From: Cryptomeria japonica
Taxonomy: Eukaryota; Streptophyta; Pinopsida; Cupressales; Cupressaceae
Length of the DNA: 64,000 nucleotides
Direction: 5' to 3'
Assembly (NCBI RefSeq): GCF_030272615.1
Contig: NC_081415.1
Location: 626,635,740-626,699,739 of the forward strand
How positions within the stretch are numbered: position 1 is the stretch's first letter; every line of letters starts with the position of its first letter. Both the position numbers and the translations under genes were made by a program. The notes under the pieces are model-generated. The model was not told the DNA's origin and searched no databases. It saw nothing but the letters and a program-made list of their open reading frames with translations. Of the stretch, positions 1 through 10,438 are shown piece after piece.

Positions 1-1799
1 GACCCTTTAATTTTGAACTTGATTTTGGGTTCTTTCCCCTTGGATTGCATTACAGGAGTTGAGGATAATGCTTGTGAATATGCTTTGGCCTTGGTTCTTG
101 TTTCAACCATAACTGTCTTATCAATTGGGCCATCACTATTATCGTCATTTCCAGAACTAGCAGGAAGTTGTTTCATCCTAAGATTCTTTGTAAGAAACCA
201 TGCATTGGTGTTTGCCAAAATATGAGAGATTCTTTGAGTGATAGATTTACTTTCCTTTTTTGACCATTGCACTAGTGGGAGCGGAGAGTCGACAATCTTC
301 TTTTCATAATAGATAGGGTCTATTATGTCATTAGTGTCTTCCATGGTCATTGGGATCTTTGCTAAATCCAAATTTTCAATCTATTCTAGGGTAAGATGAC
401 TGAAATCCATGCTTCTTATATCTTCTTCATTTTGATAGTTTTTCCATACATCTTCAAATCTATAGACATGAGTGTAACTCCTCTTGAGTTTTTTCTTCAT
501 ACCACAAAAATCAAAATTGTTTCGTGCCTTGAATCTTCTCATGGTGTTCCATTGCATTTCTTCCTCCATATTTTTTGCTTTGGGATTGGTTAGGACTAAT
601 TACCTGCCAATTGATTTGGGGAAATTCAACCCAGTCTTATGTGCTTGTGATTTCTTTTCATGCACATAGATTAGTTGTTGACACAACTCCATGAGAAAGA
701 TCTTGTTAGAAGGATACCTTGGTAGAATAAAGGGTTCACCTAAGAAACATCTGATCTAGATGTAAGTGAATGTTGGGAACTGAAGGAAAATGCATCCAAA
801 ATGAGACAATCTGTTATATGTAGCCTCTGATAATATTTTCTTCTGTAGGCTCTTATCAAACATACACTTCCACACAACAAAGAAGGCATCATTAACTCTT
901 ATAAAGTGGCTACCTTGATTCTTGATCGTAAGTTGATCATAGTATTCCGAGACATGAACTAATCTCCTGTCACCTTTAGTGGACAAACCTAGATATTGTC
1001 TCATTGAAGCGGCTGCATAAACCAGGTAGGAAGTCATATAAAATTTCAATGTTACTTTGACTTCTTTCAATTGTGTATAGAGTGCATCACTAATCTGGTC
1101 ACCCCAGTCAATCATAGCAGTGCCTTTCCTGATTATATTCATGTAATAACACATCTAGCTTTGAAAGTAGTGAGAGTCCTTTAAACCCTCCACTCTTGAT
1201 AACATGGTGACCATGTCATTGTACTCCTCATTGAATTCACTCCTGTGCAAAAACTTGGGCCATTGCGAGGTAGTGGAATGTCTGGCAGCAGAGAGATACA
1301 CAGTATTGATGACTTTCTTGCATTTGGTCTCATTTTTCTCATAGTACTCTTGAGCACTTTCCTAAGAAATGTTAGTGACTTCTTCAATTGGAGAACCTTT
1401 GAAAATACTGTTGAAGAAAACACTATTGAGAGTCATGATGACATTTTGATCCGCATCCCTAACCTATCTTGTATTCGGATCGAAGTGATCCGCTATTGCA
1501 AGTACAAATTCCGGATCATGAGCTGCAACTGGGAAGGTTGCATATTTATGCAACTCAGATTTGATCAGGTTTGTTAGGTGGGCAGGAGCTTTCTCAACTC
1601 GGTCAATAAACTCTTGCATACTGACATGTGCAATTTCTATATCTTTGATCTCCTTGATGTTTGAGTCTACTGAACTTTCCAGGTACAAATTCAAGTATTT
1701 ATAATTCTTGTACTTCATCTTTTTTGTTGATGTTTTACCCGGAGAAGATTCCAACTAGCTTGAGGAAGGCTTTGATTTATCATGAGAGGGATTTGACAT
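1..1799 (-). pseudogene. Retroelement-associated ORF of unknown function, copy A (partial)
   Basis: A minus-strand coding track can be followed from an ATG at 1799 down to base 1, broken by several stops and leaving the window before its C-terminus. I do not recognise a named domain. Two blocks match the second copy at 51238-54870: a motif of the form A-x2-F/Y-DP-x-TR near residues 80-90 (around 1470-1520), and a later block with aromatic/Pro spacing (W/F-G-x-I-x-L, GxPF-x-LP) near 680-830. The middle part is hydrophobic and possibly helical; the tail near 100-230 is Ser/Asp/Lys-rich. The palindrome array at 1977-2960 lies immediately upstream in its reading direction. It may be an extra ORF of a large Gypsy element; alternatively it is an old host gene spread by transposition. 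Family identity with copy B is a visual alignment, so moderate confidence. Confidence 0.5.
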
Positions 1800-1976
1800 T
1801 TGCAAATGACTGCATTCAACACTGAGTATTAGCTTCTTTGATAGTTATCATCATCAATAAAATCAACTTTTATGAATCGGATCGAAAAATCAGACTTAGA
1901 ATAGGCTTGGGAGTAAAATTGTCAAAAATAGCAGGTCGGGGAAAAATGTTCGATCTGCACCTTAGGAGTGAAAATT

Positions 1977-2960
1977 TGCACATCAGACTTTAAAGTCTGA
2001 TGTGCAAGGATGAAACATCTTTACTTGCATTTCAGACTTTAAAGTTTGATGTGCAAATAGGGGAAAGTCGTTGGCACATCGGACTTTAAAGTCCGATATG
2101 CAGGTGGAAAACATTTATAAAAGACCAGCACATCAGAATTTAAAGTCCGATGTGCTAGTTGGGGGAAAAGCAACTGATCGACATGTCATGTTTTAAAACC
2201 CGACATGTCAATCAAAAATTATTTCCCCTCGCTTATCAAATTTTAAAGTTTGATGTGCGAGGATTACCCTCCTACATATCAGACTTTAAAATCTGATATG
2301 TGAGGGTCAACATTGATCGTCCTGCATACTGGATTTTAAAACTCGGTGTGCAGGCTAGGGGAAGGAATTACTTTAAAGGGAAACCAGATTTTAAAGTCCG
2401 ATGACCCTCCAAAGATAACGACCAAGAAAAACCAAAAAGGCGAAAATGAAAGAGAGAACAAACAAAAAAAAAAAAAATCGAAAAGAAACAAAAAACCCAC
2501 CTCGATTCGCCATGACGAGAGAAAAATCCGATGAAGACTTGATAAATCCTCAAGGTCGACGAGCGAGAATGGAGGAGAGAAGATGAGGCACATGCAAAGG
2601 AGAAAAAGCAAATTGAAATGAAGAAATTAAACACCCAAAATTAATAATTAACCCTCCAAATTAGTAATTAATGTGACATTAATTACCAAACACACAGTGG
2701 ATATCAGAATTTAAAGTCCGACATGCAGGAATAAAATCTTGCAAGTTGGACTTTAAAGTCCGACATGCAACTTTTAACCAGAAGACCTACATGTTGGACT
2801 TTAAATTCCGATCTGTAGGGGAAGGATTACCTCCTGGTCAGACTTTAAAGTCTGGTCTATAGGAGAAAAACCCCTTTGCACATTGAACTTTAAAGTTCGA
2901 TATGCAATGACCTTTGAAAAAGGAACCCTGCAGGTTGGACTTTAAAGTCTGACCTACAGG
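1977..2960. repeat. Array of about 15 palindromes centred on TTTAAA
   Basis: Roughly 30-34-bp inverted repeats occur about every 41-56 bp. Centres lie near 1991, 2040, 2088, 2141, 2194, 2244, 2288, 2337, 2393, 2713, 2754, 2802, 2848, 2891 and 2943. The core is GACTTTAAAGTC or a close variant. The first unit (1977-2006) is a perfect 30-bp palindrome. Outer arms differ between units (TGCACATCA, TTGCAAGTTG, CCTGCAGGTTG), but the two arms of one unit usually change together. The array is interrupted at 2404-2698. It lies upstream of the minus-strand ORF copy A, in a position expected for LTR U3 or leader DNA. The function is unknown. Confidence 0.9.
2404..2698. other. Palindrome-free segment inside the array
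   Basis: This stretch separates the two halves of the palindrome array. It has an A-rich run near 2463-2477 and purine-rich plus-strand sequence, with no convincing coding track on either strand. It could be an insertion into the array or a spacer native to the repeat. No flanking target duplication was recognised. Confidence 0.4.
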
Positions 2961-2975
2961 TAAAATTGCAAATCT

Positions 2976-3338
2976 TTAAAAACTTGAAAACAATAAAAAT
3001 GAAAAATGAAAAGCTAAATGAGCTAACCGACGAAGTTGATCAAGCTCTCCCGGAGGTCGTAAGGTACAAAACTGACCAGTTTTGTAGGGTCTCCTCACGA
3101 TTTTGGCCATGCTGAAATCGAGGACAACACACCACAAAGGCAAAAAATAGCTAAGATGGCTACCTTTGTAATTTGATAGGGTTTGTTTCAAAATGAACTT
3201 GATTGAATCCTCATCAGTGGACCAAGAAAAATCCCTCCAAATGTCCAAACCTTTGTGCCCTAATTCTATGATTCTCTGTGATTCTTCATCTGTGAAAGAA
3301 ATTTTAAGGTTCTTGATTTTTTGTGTGATAAAACTCAT
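2976..3338 (-). CDS. Hypothetical 120-residue ORF, unknown
   Basis: This open frame starts with an ATG at 3338 and reads toward the palindrome array. The first 60 residues look protein-like (charged, mixed composition, several Trp). The last part runs into Leu/Phe-rich translation of A/T-rich DNA and is probably not coding. No domain was recognised. It sits between a Copia gag fragment and the array, so it may be the eroded 5' part of the element that carries ORF copy A, or chance. Low confidence. Confidence 0.2.
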   Translation of the reverse strand: MSFITQKIKNLKISFTDEESQRIIELGHKGLDIWRDFSWSTDEDSIKFILKQTLSNYKGSHLSYFLPLWCVVLDFSMAKIVRRPYKTGQFCTLRPPGELDQLRRLAHLAFHFSFLLFSSF

Positions 3339-3726
3339 CTAATTGTACCTTTCCAACTTCTAAATATCTCAATGACTAGATTAACCCATTACAATCATGT
3401 TTGATTCCATAGGAAAGGATGAAAGAAATACCTCTTTTGTGCTAACCTTTCGTGCTTCAACTGCTCTTGGTCTTTAGTCTCTTCAAAACACAATTTCAAA
3501 ATGATCACAAAATTTGATATTTATCTTGTTTGATACACCTAGGGTTCTATTGCTAAAAATTGTCTTGTCACAATGACACCATCATTTGTACTTTGCATAT
3601 GCAATCTACTAGAGCACATTGAAAACAATATTAACACCAACATGTAGAGACCATGACATGCAACTCTTTGCGAGGGGTGGACAAATAGATTTTCTTTGAA
3701 GCTCTCCCTAAGCCAAAGCTATCGAA
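3339..3726. other. No gene recognised
   Basis: A/T-rich sequence between the hypothetical ORF and the Copia gag fragment. No reading frame, terminal repeat or RNA structure was recognised. Confidence 0.4.
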
Positions 3727-4167
3727 TCAATTTCTAGAGGATGAAGCATCTGTACTAGACTTTGGTACAATAGACACAAACTCTTCTTTCTTTCTCCATG
3801 CCATAACATTATTCTTCTTAGATTCATTTGATTTTGCCATAGCAATCACATTCTTGCATCTATTAGCAAAATTTCCAATCTTGTTGCAATTGTAACACTT
3901 GATATTCCTTTGTCCTGAATTCATTGAAGTTGTTTTAGATCTGCACTGATTAGATTTATGACCAAAACCATATCATAGGTGACAATAACCATCGAAGGAT
4001 TTATTTATCATGTTTATAAGTGATTCATTCACTCCATTCACAAACGATATATAGCTTCTATTCATAACTTTATTACTATAGTTATTAGCCTTGTGTCCAA
4101 AACTCTTGTTGGGACTCATTAAATTTGAGTCAAGTTTTGAGGCCCATTTCAAAATTTTGATCCACAT
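3727..4167 (-). pseudogene. Copia gag fragment with decayed zinc knuckles
   Basis: Minus-strand frames encode the basic C-terminal part of a Ty1/Copia Gag. Three CCHC-type knuckles can be traced. The last (near 3860-3905) reads CYNCNKIGNFANRC, with the knuckle His replaced by Asn. The preceding one (about 3940-3985) has its second Cys turned into a stop. The first is present only as an FGHK remnant near 4095. An acidic/Ser tail follows. Gag would coat the retrotransposon RNA in cytoplasmic particles; this piece cannot. No LTR or pol is attached, so it is a truncated relic. Confidence 0.7.
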
Positions 4168-4358
4168 TTCTAAGTGATCATAAAATGAGTCAGTTTGAAT
4201 GGCCTAGTTAGAGAGAGGGTAAAATAGGGCGAGCTGATTTTCAAAGGGTAAGGCTTTGGAAACTTGTTGTACACATTTCATTTGACCTATGAAGTGATGT
4301 GAAAATTTTAGACTTTAGTTTGGATCATTTTATCAGGTACCCATTTCAAGGGGTGAGC

Positions 4359-5350
4359 TGAAAGTGCATTTTAGGCACAAATGAAGATTTTATTGAGTAG
4401 CTTACTTTGAGTGCTTATATCTTTTGCCCTGTTGATCATCATAAATAATTTCAAAATAGATTGAATTTTATGCATTGATGTGAGTTAGCATGCAAAATTT
4501 CAAGTCTCTAGCTATCCATTCGCTCAGTTTTCAAAGCTCAATCCATTTGCAGTTGGTATGGTTTGACAAGTCCCTGTTTCAGGACCTAGTCGAAGCCCTG
4601 TTTTGCATAAGTGTAAAAGTTGCCTCAGTAAGTGTCATGACAAAATTTTTTTTCTGGGCTATTGTTCGTATAAATGAAAAGCTATGTTTCAAATTTCAAG
4701 CTCCTGTCAATCCGTTTGATCGGTTTTCAAAAGGGTTTCTTGAGCCATCTGTTTCAGTGATCCGTACTTTCATTGCCGTATCAGTTAAAGTTGCTATTTT
4801 CATGAGTGCACCATTTGCACCCAGTCATCCTTTTGGTTGAACTAAGCATTCAAAGATTTGATATATACTTCAAGGTACCTATGTCTCAGATTTGAGGGTC
4901 TACGGAGGTCATTTGATATTTTTAAGAAAGGCATCATGAGTTGCCTGCGCATTGACTTCATCAGGTCCGCAGTGCCGACAAAGCCAATTGGTCATTTTTG
5001 ACAATTAATATCTCTTCACTTAGGATTAGTTTTGAGAAACCATTTTGTAGAGTTCATGCTTGTATATCAGAGTACACGCCTATCAGATGGCGAGGTCCAG
5101 AAAGGTGTTTTGACCGGTTTGAAAATTACGTCTTCGCGATTAAATGCGAAAATGTGGCGCACGTGCCTGAAAGTTGCGAAACTCAGTTTGGTGATCCGAA
5201 AATGGTGCCGATTGATTCTAGAGGTATTTTTAAGGTTCCTAAGGCATTTCAAAGGTCATTTGCATGAAAACAAACTTTTTCTTAGTCCGACCCACTTTGG
5301 GGCCCGACCTGGCTTATGCTTGCGGATTGATTTTATTGGCGACTTGGTTC
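4359..5350. repeat. LTR-like region with degenerate tandem repeats
   Basis: At least two diverged copies of a roughly 190-bp unit are recognisable by repeated phrases, such as TTTCAA..CTC followed by CAGTTTTCAAA near 4495-4530 and 4685-4730, each then followed by a CTGTTTCAG phrase. Open frames here look like chance. This resembles the subrepeats of long plant Gypsy LTRs. The ends were not defined. Confidence 0.35.
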
Positions 5351-5439
5351 ACTAAGAGATTTTAAGAATATCTAAATTTTGATTTTTCTTATGAGACATG
5401 TTATAAGAGTGATGATGATAAAATTCATCTCTTGTGCAG

Positions 5440-6560
5440 TCAAAATAAAGAGGCACATTTACTAAACCAAATTGCAAATTGGCAGTTAACAAAGGAGGCA
5501 TTATAAACTTTCAATGCAAATGCTGGCAGGTGTAATTCCAGATTTGCAAGGTAGCCAACAATCCCTCCTCTACGTGGCAAGTGAAAGAGAAATATTTCCA
5601 ATCAAATCAAATTAGTAAATGTACCAGTGTCCTCCTATGGTGCAGAGCATGTTGAAAAGGTAATAAAACCTCAAGCCAATGCAAACAACAACTTAATCCT
5701 TTGCGTGGAGTTTTAGAGGGCAGCATTTAACCTTCAAATGTAAATCTGCCAGCACCCTCCTTTCACATGCTATTGAAATGGAAAGTCATTGGAATTTTTC
5801 AGCAAATATAATAAATGGCAGCTGTTCACCCAAAGTCCAATCCTTCCTCCATGTATGAGCACAAAAGGGGATTTTAAACTCTAGTAAAATGTTTGGCAGC
5901 CACTGAACTTTCAGCAATTGGAATTGGCAAGTCCATTCTCCTCTACGTGGTTTTGTGGGCAATGTTCAGCAGTTTTAGAATCTTTCAAGCAAATGCTTTG
6001 GCAGCTCTTCCTTGCAGAATGTGGCATGTGGTTAGAAGAGGCAATGAACTCCTAGCGAGTGTGCATTGGTAGGCATCCTCTCCCTCATGTGAGCCATGAA
6101 ACCTCCAACATCCTCTTCCTTCTATGTGGCTTTGGTTAAGGATGCACATACTTCTACAAATGGATATGGTAAGTATGAACTCCAACATCCCCCCACGTGG
6201 AAACCAGTAATGGTAGAGTGGCATGGCTGAATGCCATTCTAAAACTCTGAGCAAAATGCAATTAGTAGCAGCATCCTCCCTGCATGCTAGATAGAAGGCT
6301 GAAGACATTATCAAAAAGATGCATTGGGAGGAGTAAATTTTGGCTGGTGAGGGAAGTGTAAGAAATTTTCAATACAAATGAAATTGATTTGCTAAGTATC
6401 CCCCCTATGTGAAGGTGGAGTGGCCATTAGAATTTCAGCAACTGCAATCAATAGGTGTATTGCTTAATGCCACGACCTTGGTGTTTTCCCTTTGCGTGGT
6501 TGTAGCATTGAAATCCCCAGGCAAGGCGCCATTAAAACTCAGAAAAAAATGCATTCCCAG
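5440..6560. repeat. Diverged 80-110-bp repeats
   Basis: A loosely repeating pattern can be followed: TTTCAAGCAAATG, then GGCAG, then CCTCCTCTACGTGG, with intervening A/T-rich sequence. Copies are near 5505-5580, 5735-5770, 5830-5860, 5930-5960, 5985-6030, 6105-6130 and 6180-6200. The units are too diverged to define ends by eye. The array ends just before a TATA-containing promoter-like segment, consistent with U3 enhancer-type repeats of an LTR. Confidence 0.4.
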
Positions 6561-6571
6561 GCATAGAGCAT

Positions 6572-6620
6572 TATCCCACATTGGTTGGGGAATGGAAAGT
6601 TTTGGTATTTATATACAAAC
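6572..6620 (+). promoter_or_regulatory. LTR-type core promoter with TATA box
   Basis: The plus strand shows CCCACATTGG followed about 25 bp later by TTTATATAC (6608-6616), a combination often seen in plant LTR promoters. Transcription would start about 30 bp downstream, reading right. No matching gag or pol follows, so the LTR is probably orphaned. Confidence 0.45.
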
Positions 6621-6797
6621 GCACACCCACTCATAGTGTCAAAGCCTTAAAGGATTTTGACACAAGGAGTCAATTGGGCCCCCAAGCGGACCCCACGCAC
6701 ATAGGTGCGCTTCCCAAGGTGACCAAGGAGGTTGAGTGGCGACTAGGTGGACCCCATGCATGCACAAATCTTGAGGCAAGTTTTGCATAGAACAGAT

Positions 6798-7005
6798 GAG
6801 TTAAAGATCGTGCAGGTTCAGAGAAGATCGATGGTGCACGTGGATTCACAAAGGGAAGATGCACAAAGAATACCCTTCACGAAATAGTGAAAAGCATGTG
6901 AGAAAAATGAAGGCTAAAGATCGAGCATGTTCGGTGAGATCTAATGGTGTGTGTGGATTCGCAAAGGAAAGATGCATGTTCATTACCCATTGCAAAACAT
7001 CAAAA
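6798..7005. repeat. Two-copy tandem repeat, about 110 bp
   Basis: Two adjacent copies share AAAGATCG-x-GCA, GATCKATGGTG, GTGGATTC-x-CAAAG and GGAAGATGCA in the same order (about 6803-6865 and 6917-6980), with transition-type differences. A small palindrome, TTCACGAAATAGTGAA, lies between them near 6877. Confidence 0.6.
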
Positions 7006-7010
7006 GATGA

Positions 7011-7220
7011 CATGGCGCACAGGTGGCAGGTCTAGGTGGAGGTCCAGCTCGCGGGTCTCGGTGATGTGGTAGACAGGTGGCGATGATGTGGTGACAAGCA
7101 AGCAGTCGAGTGGTAGTGACAAGGCGGACACGTGGTAGATTGATGAGGTGTCATCCGAGGTGGCGCCCAATGGACCCTATCAGCCAATCAAAGGCTGTCA
7201 CGTGGCAGGACGTCAGGGCC
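7011..7220. promoter_or_regulatory. G-box-rich, relatively GC-rich segment
   Basis: This stretch is richer in G+C than its surroundings and contains two G-box-like ACGTGG cores in GACACGTGGTAG (about 7127) and TCACGTGGCAGG (about 7197), among repeated GATGTGGT/GGTGGC phrases. G-boxes bind plant bZIP/bHLH factors. Here they may be LTR enhancer elements, but chance is possible. Confidence 0.25.
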
Positions 7221-8420
7221 AAAAATGGATTGAAAAAGAAAAATTAAATGATATAGTTTCAACTATATAGAAAATCCAAAAATTTAAATGATGTGCACAC
7301 ATGAAGAATTAATTTGCCCAGAGGCTCATTTTTGCCCGAAATATCAAGTATTATATGTCGCCGGGAAGCTCTCAGAATGAGAAATGCAGTTATAGAGTTA
7401 GTTTCAATAGATATGGCATATTTTGAGAGCAGGTTCCATGAGAAATATGAAGGAATTGAAATTCAGTTGGAAAAGAGACACTTGGAAATTTCGGTTGCAG
7501 ACCTAATCTTTTTCCCTCTCCTTCTGATTCCAATTTCTTCTCAATTGTAATGGTTCCAGAATTTTGGAGGAAGTGCTCCAGATTTCATGGCTTCCATTTC
7601 TAAATTTCTTGACCCAAACTTGTAAAGCTCTTTAGTTTGTTTCAGGGTACATAGATTACATTGCAGGATGGCTGATTATTTTCTAGTTGCAGATCTTACT
7701 TGTGTCAGGCATGAGTAAATTTCCCATAGTATTGTCTCTATGCATGTATTTCATTATTATGAATTGAATCCTTAAGGAGGATGAAATTTGTCAATTTCAA
7801 GGAGATTGTGTGATTGTTTATAGGCATCCTTCAATGAAGGTTTTAAACTCTGTAATCAGTCATGAATAATGGAATGTGTCCCAGATCTGATAATTTTGTG
7901 AATAAATTGAGTAATGCAGTAGTATAAGGTATTAATGCAGGAATATTGTTTAAGGAGAACCAATTTGTGACTAGGATACACATTTGCAGTTCTGTGTGTG
8001 ACTCTGTTGCCCAATGAAAAAGGCACTGGTCTTGTAGATTTGGGGATAGTTTCAAATTAAATCAATTTTAAAGACAAATCTATTTCCTTTTATGCTTAGG
8101 GGTTTGTGTTGTATCCTTCCCAAGCTCTATTTCACCCATTATTTGTACAAGATCTAGCCAATCTGTATGTGCTATCTAATTTGTTGAGCTTGTGGAATGG
8201 TTTATCTGCTTCATTGGTGCTATCATGGTGAGTAAATGAGTTTGATTCAGTGCATCAAAAGGGTGTCCCCCCCTAGGTCTAGTAGAACCTGAAGTGTAGG
8301 AGGATCATTTAGGGTCCTATGTTATGTTGTCCAAGCCCTGATGTGTTTCATAGACTGAAATTGGTCGTTTCATAGAAGGATTGCAGGTGTACTTGGGTTA
8401 ATCATTTTTGATGAACAACA
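7221..8420. other. No gene recognised
   Basis: A/T-rich sequence with short chance frames only. A PBS-like phrase TTGGTGCTATCATGG near 8212 resembles the leader start of some plant Gypsy elements, but no following gag was found. Nothing else could be supported. Confidence 0.35.
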
Positions 8421-8439
8421 ACTCTTACAATTAAAGCAT

Positions 8440-9086
8440 TGAGTATTCTAATTTACTTTGTTCCTACATTCTATAGCCTTATGTCCAAAAGTATTGCAAT
8501 GAAAATAGTAACCATTGAATGATGGGTACCTATGAGCATTTGGCTTTCGGACTAAAGGTCCACTTACAACAAGTTCTTTATTGTAGACCTTGTTTGTATC
8601 TTTAGGTTTTTTTTCATCTTCTACCTTCTCCTCCTTGCCTTTGCCTTTCTGATTTGAGCATTTATCGAAATGAAAACCTAATCCTTCTTTGTCTTTATGA
8701 GATTTTTGTATGGTTAATAGTTTATCGAAAATGCACTGATTTCAATTACTTTTGCTTCTTCTTGTTCCATCTTTTCACATTCTTTTGTCTTTTGATTGAT
8801 TGTATCCTTTAGACATTCTTCCACTTTCTTTCTCCCTTAAATTTGTAGCTTCAAATTCACAACAGTCTCATTAGCTTATTTCAACTCTTTGTTAACTTCT
8901 CGTTGCCTTGCCTTGAACTTTCGGATATGTTCTCTTAGTTTCTTGACACATTCATTTGCTTCCTTGATATTTTCTGTCAATTCGTTATTCTCAGATTCCA
9001 CAATCTCCAAATGTTCAAGGGTTGTCTTCAACCCTTAATCCAAATAGTAATATCTCTCTCGAGTAGTTAAGCTAACAAAAAGGAAC
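8440..9086 (-). pseudogene. Copia gag remnant (coiled coil plus zinc knuckle)
   Basis: Reading leftward from the PBS at 9086-9101, the minus strand encodes a Glu/Lys/Asn-rich coiled-coil-like stretch (about 8700-9020), a Lys/Glu-rich linker, and then a knuckle near 8465-8505 with FHCNTFGHKAIEC, whose first Cys is replaced by an aromatic residue. Several stops and frame changes interrupt it. The order PBS, coiled coil, knuckle is that of a Copia Gag, and the LTR at 9107-10438 is its 5' LTR. All of PR, INT and RT are missing, so the element is truncated at about 8440. Confidence 0.65.
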
Positions 9087-9101
9087 CAAGCTCTAATACC
9101 A
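9086..9101 (-). other. Primer-binding site, initiator-Met-like
   Basis: On the minus strand it reads TGGTATTAGAGCTTGG, one transition from the canonical TGGTATCAGAGC of plant Copia elements. It lies a few bases inside the LTR at 9107 and fixes the element's orientation as leftward. Confidence 0.8.
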
Positions 9102-9106
9102 ATTAT

Positions 9107-10438
9107 TGAATAGACCAAAATACTGAGAGGTGGGGGGGGGTTGAATCAGTATTCCCTTTTACAAATTGAGCTTATGAAACTTATTTTATTCTTAATTAAT
9201 CATAGCACAAAAGTAATGCATGCAACATAATTGAAATGCAAGAGATACATAATCATAAGAGAGAGACACCTGATTTTTATATGTGGAAAACCCAAATGGG
9301 AAAAATCACAGAGAGGGTTAATGCTCAAGATAATATAACTAGTTATATGAGATTATAAGGCACATTGCTAGAGGGCTTACTGTCCAAATTACAATGGCTT
9401 ACTGCTAGAAGGCTCACTGATAAGAGATAGAAAATGTGAATTGAGAAAAATTGTATCTACATATGCATGGGTTCAGTTTGTGATAAGCTCAAAGAACTAA
9501 ACACCTACTTCTAGCAAATCTAGTCAAGAATCTCTGCAACTTTATTACAATTCACTTGCTTTAATCCACTGTCACACCAATTCTACCTTTCTTCTTCAGA
9601 CACATATAAAACACTCAACAACCATAGCACACGAACACTCTCACTCATTATACCGAGCAAACCATAACATTTATACATACCAAAAGGTATATACACCAAG
9701 TCGGCCTCAAGAATTCTTTCCCCAAGAATAATTCATCGGTTTTCTAGATGATTTCACATCACATGTTACAATCACTAGACAAAAAACAAGAAAAATAAAT
9801 ATTCAAGGTCAGCTAGATGCAAAATGATCATATCCTCAATCTTCTACAAGCACATTTCTTAAGCACAAAAAAGTTAAGGTCATGAACAATGTATTGCCAA
9901 AATATCATCATTAGAAACCAAAAATGCGGAGGAATATGGAACATTGAAAACACTGTCAGAATATCATCATCACTGAATACACTTCCAGAGCATAACTTAC
10001 GGAGCACCAAAACCTGAGTACAACAATCTTAAACTATGTCCACTATCATACCAAGAATGTATTACTATATTTGCAATGAGACAAAAGAATGTGGAGCTCA
10101 ACAACCCTGAGATTTGTCAACTGTCATCTCCACAACTGCACATACATCCAGAGCACAAATTCAATTGCCACAACCAAGTCCAAAACTTGGTCAACATGAA
10201 AAACATATCCTCATACTATTAACATAAGTTTCTAAAGAAACATCCTTTTAAAAAACACATATGCAACAACTCTAACACATTTGAAACAATTCTCTCTACA
10301 ACACTAGCTACCTGACATGACAACATGGTTCTTTATCTTCATACATACATACCTATCTTCTGTTGTTCTGTATCACCTTCGCTCTTACTATATCCAAACC
10401 TATCTGGATCACTAGGTTTGACCTTAATGACAAACACA
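9107..10438 (-). mobile_element. Copia LTR (5' LTR of a truncated minus-strand element)
   Basis: In element sense the LTR would begin TGTGTTTGTCATTAAGG at 10438 and end at 9107 just before the PBS. At about 1.33 kb it is close to the 1.37-kb LTRs of the Copia at 24450-31700, and it shares their layout: a C-rich hairpin near the end, a GTGGAAAACCCAAATGGG phrase near 9281, and repeated GCTTACTG/GGCTTAC phrases. The start was chosen by analogy with the other Copia LTRs and is uncertain. No target duplication was found. Confidence 0.6.
9119..9153 (-). other. C-rich-loop hairpin near LTR end (Copia-A)
   Basis: An 8-bp perfect stem AATACTGA/TCAGTATT encloses a loop that is C-rich in element sense. 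The same arrangement with different stem sequences occurs in the LTRs at 24484-24514, 30363-30390, 38740-38769 and 44380-44407. Confidence 0.7.

Noticed and set aside
1977-2960. CRISPR-like array: palindromic 30-bp units with about 20-bp spacers
   Set aside because: The context is plant retroelement DNA, the arms diverge between units, the spacers are not unique unrelated sequences, and no cas genes occur.
4490-5355. Plus-strand frames of about 90-116 residues
   Set aside because: They lie in degenerate tandem repeats, overlap each other in different frames and show no recognisable domain.
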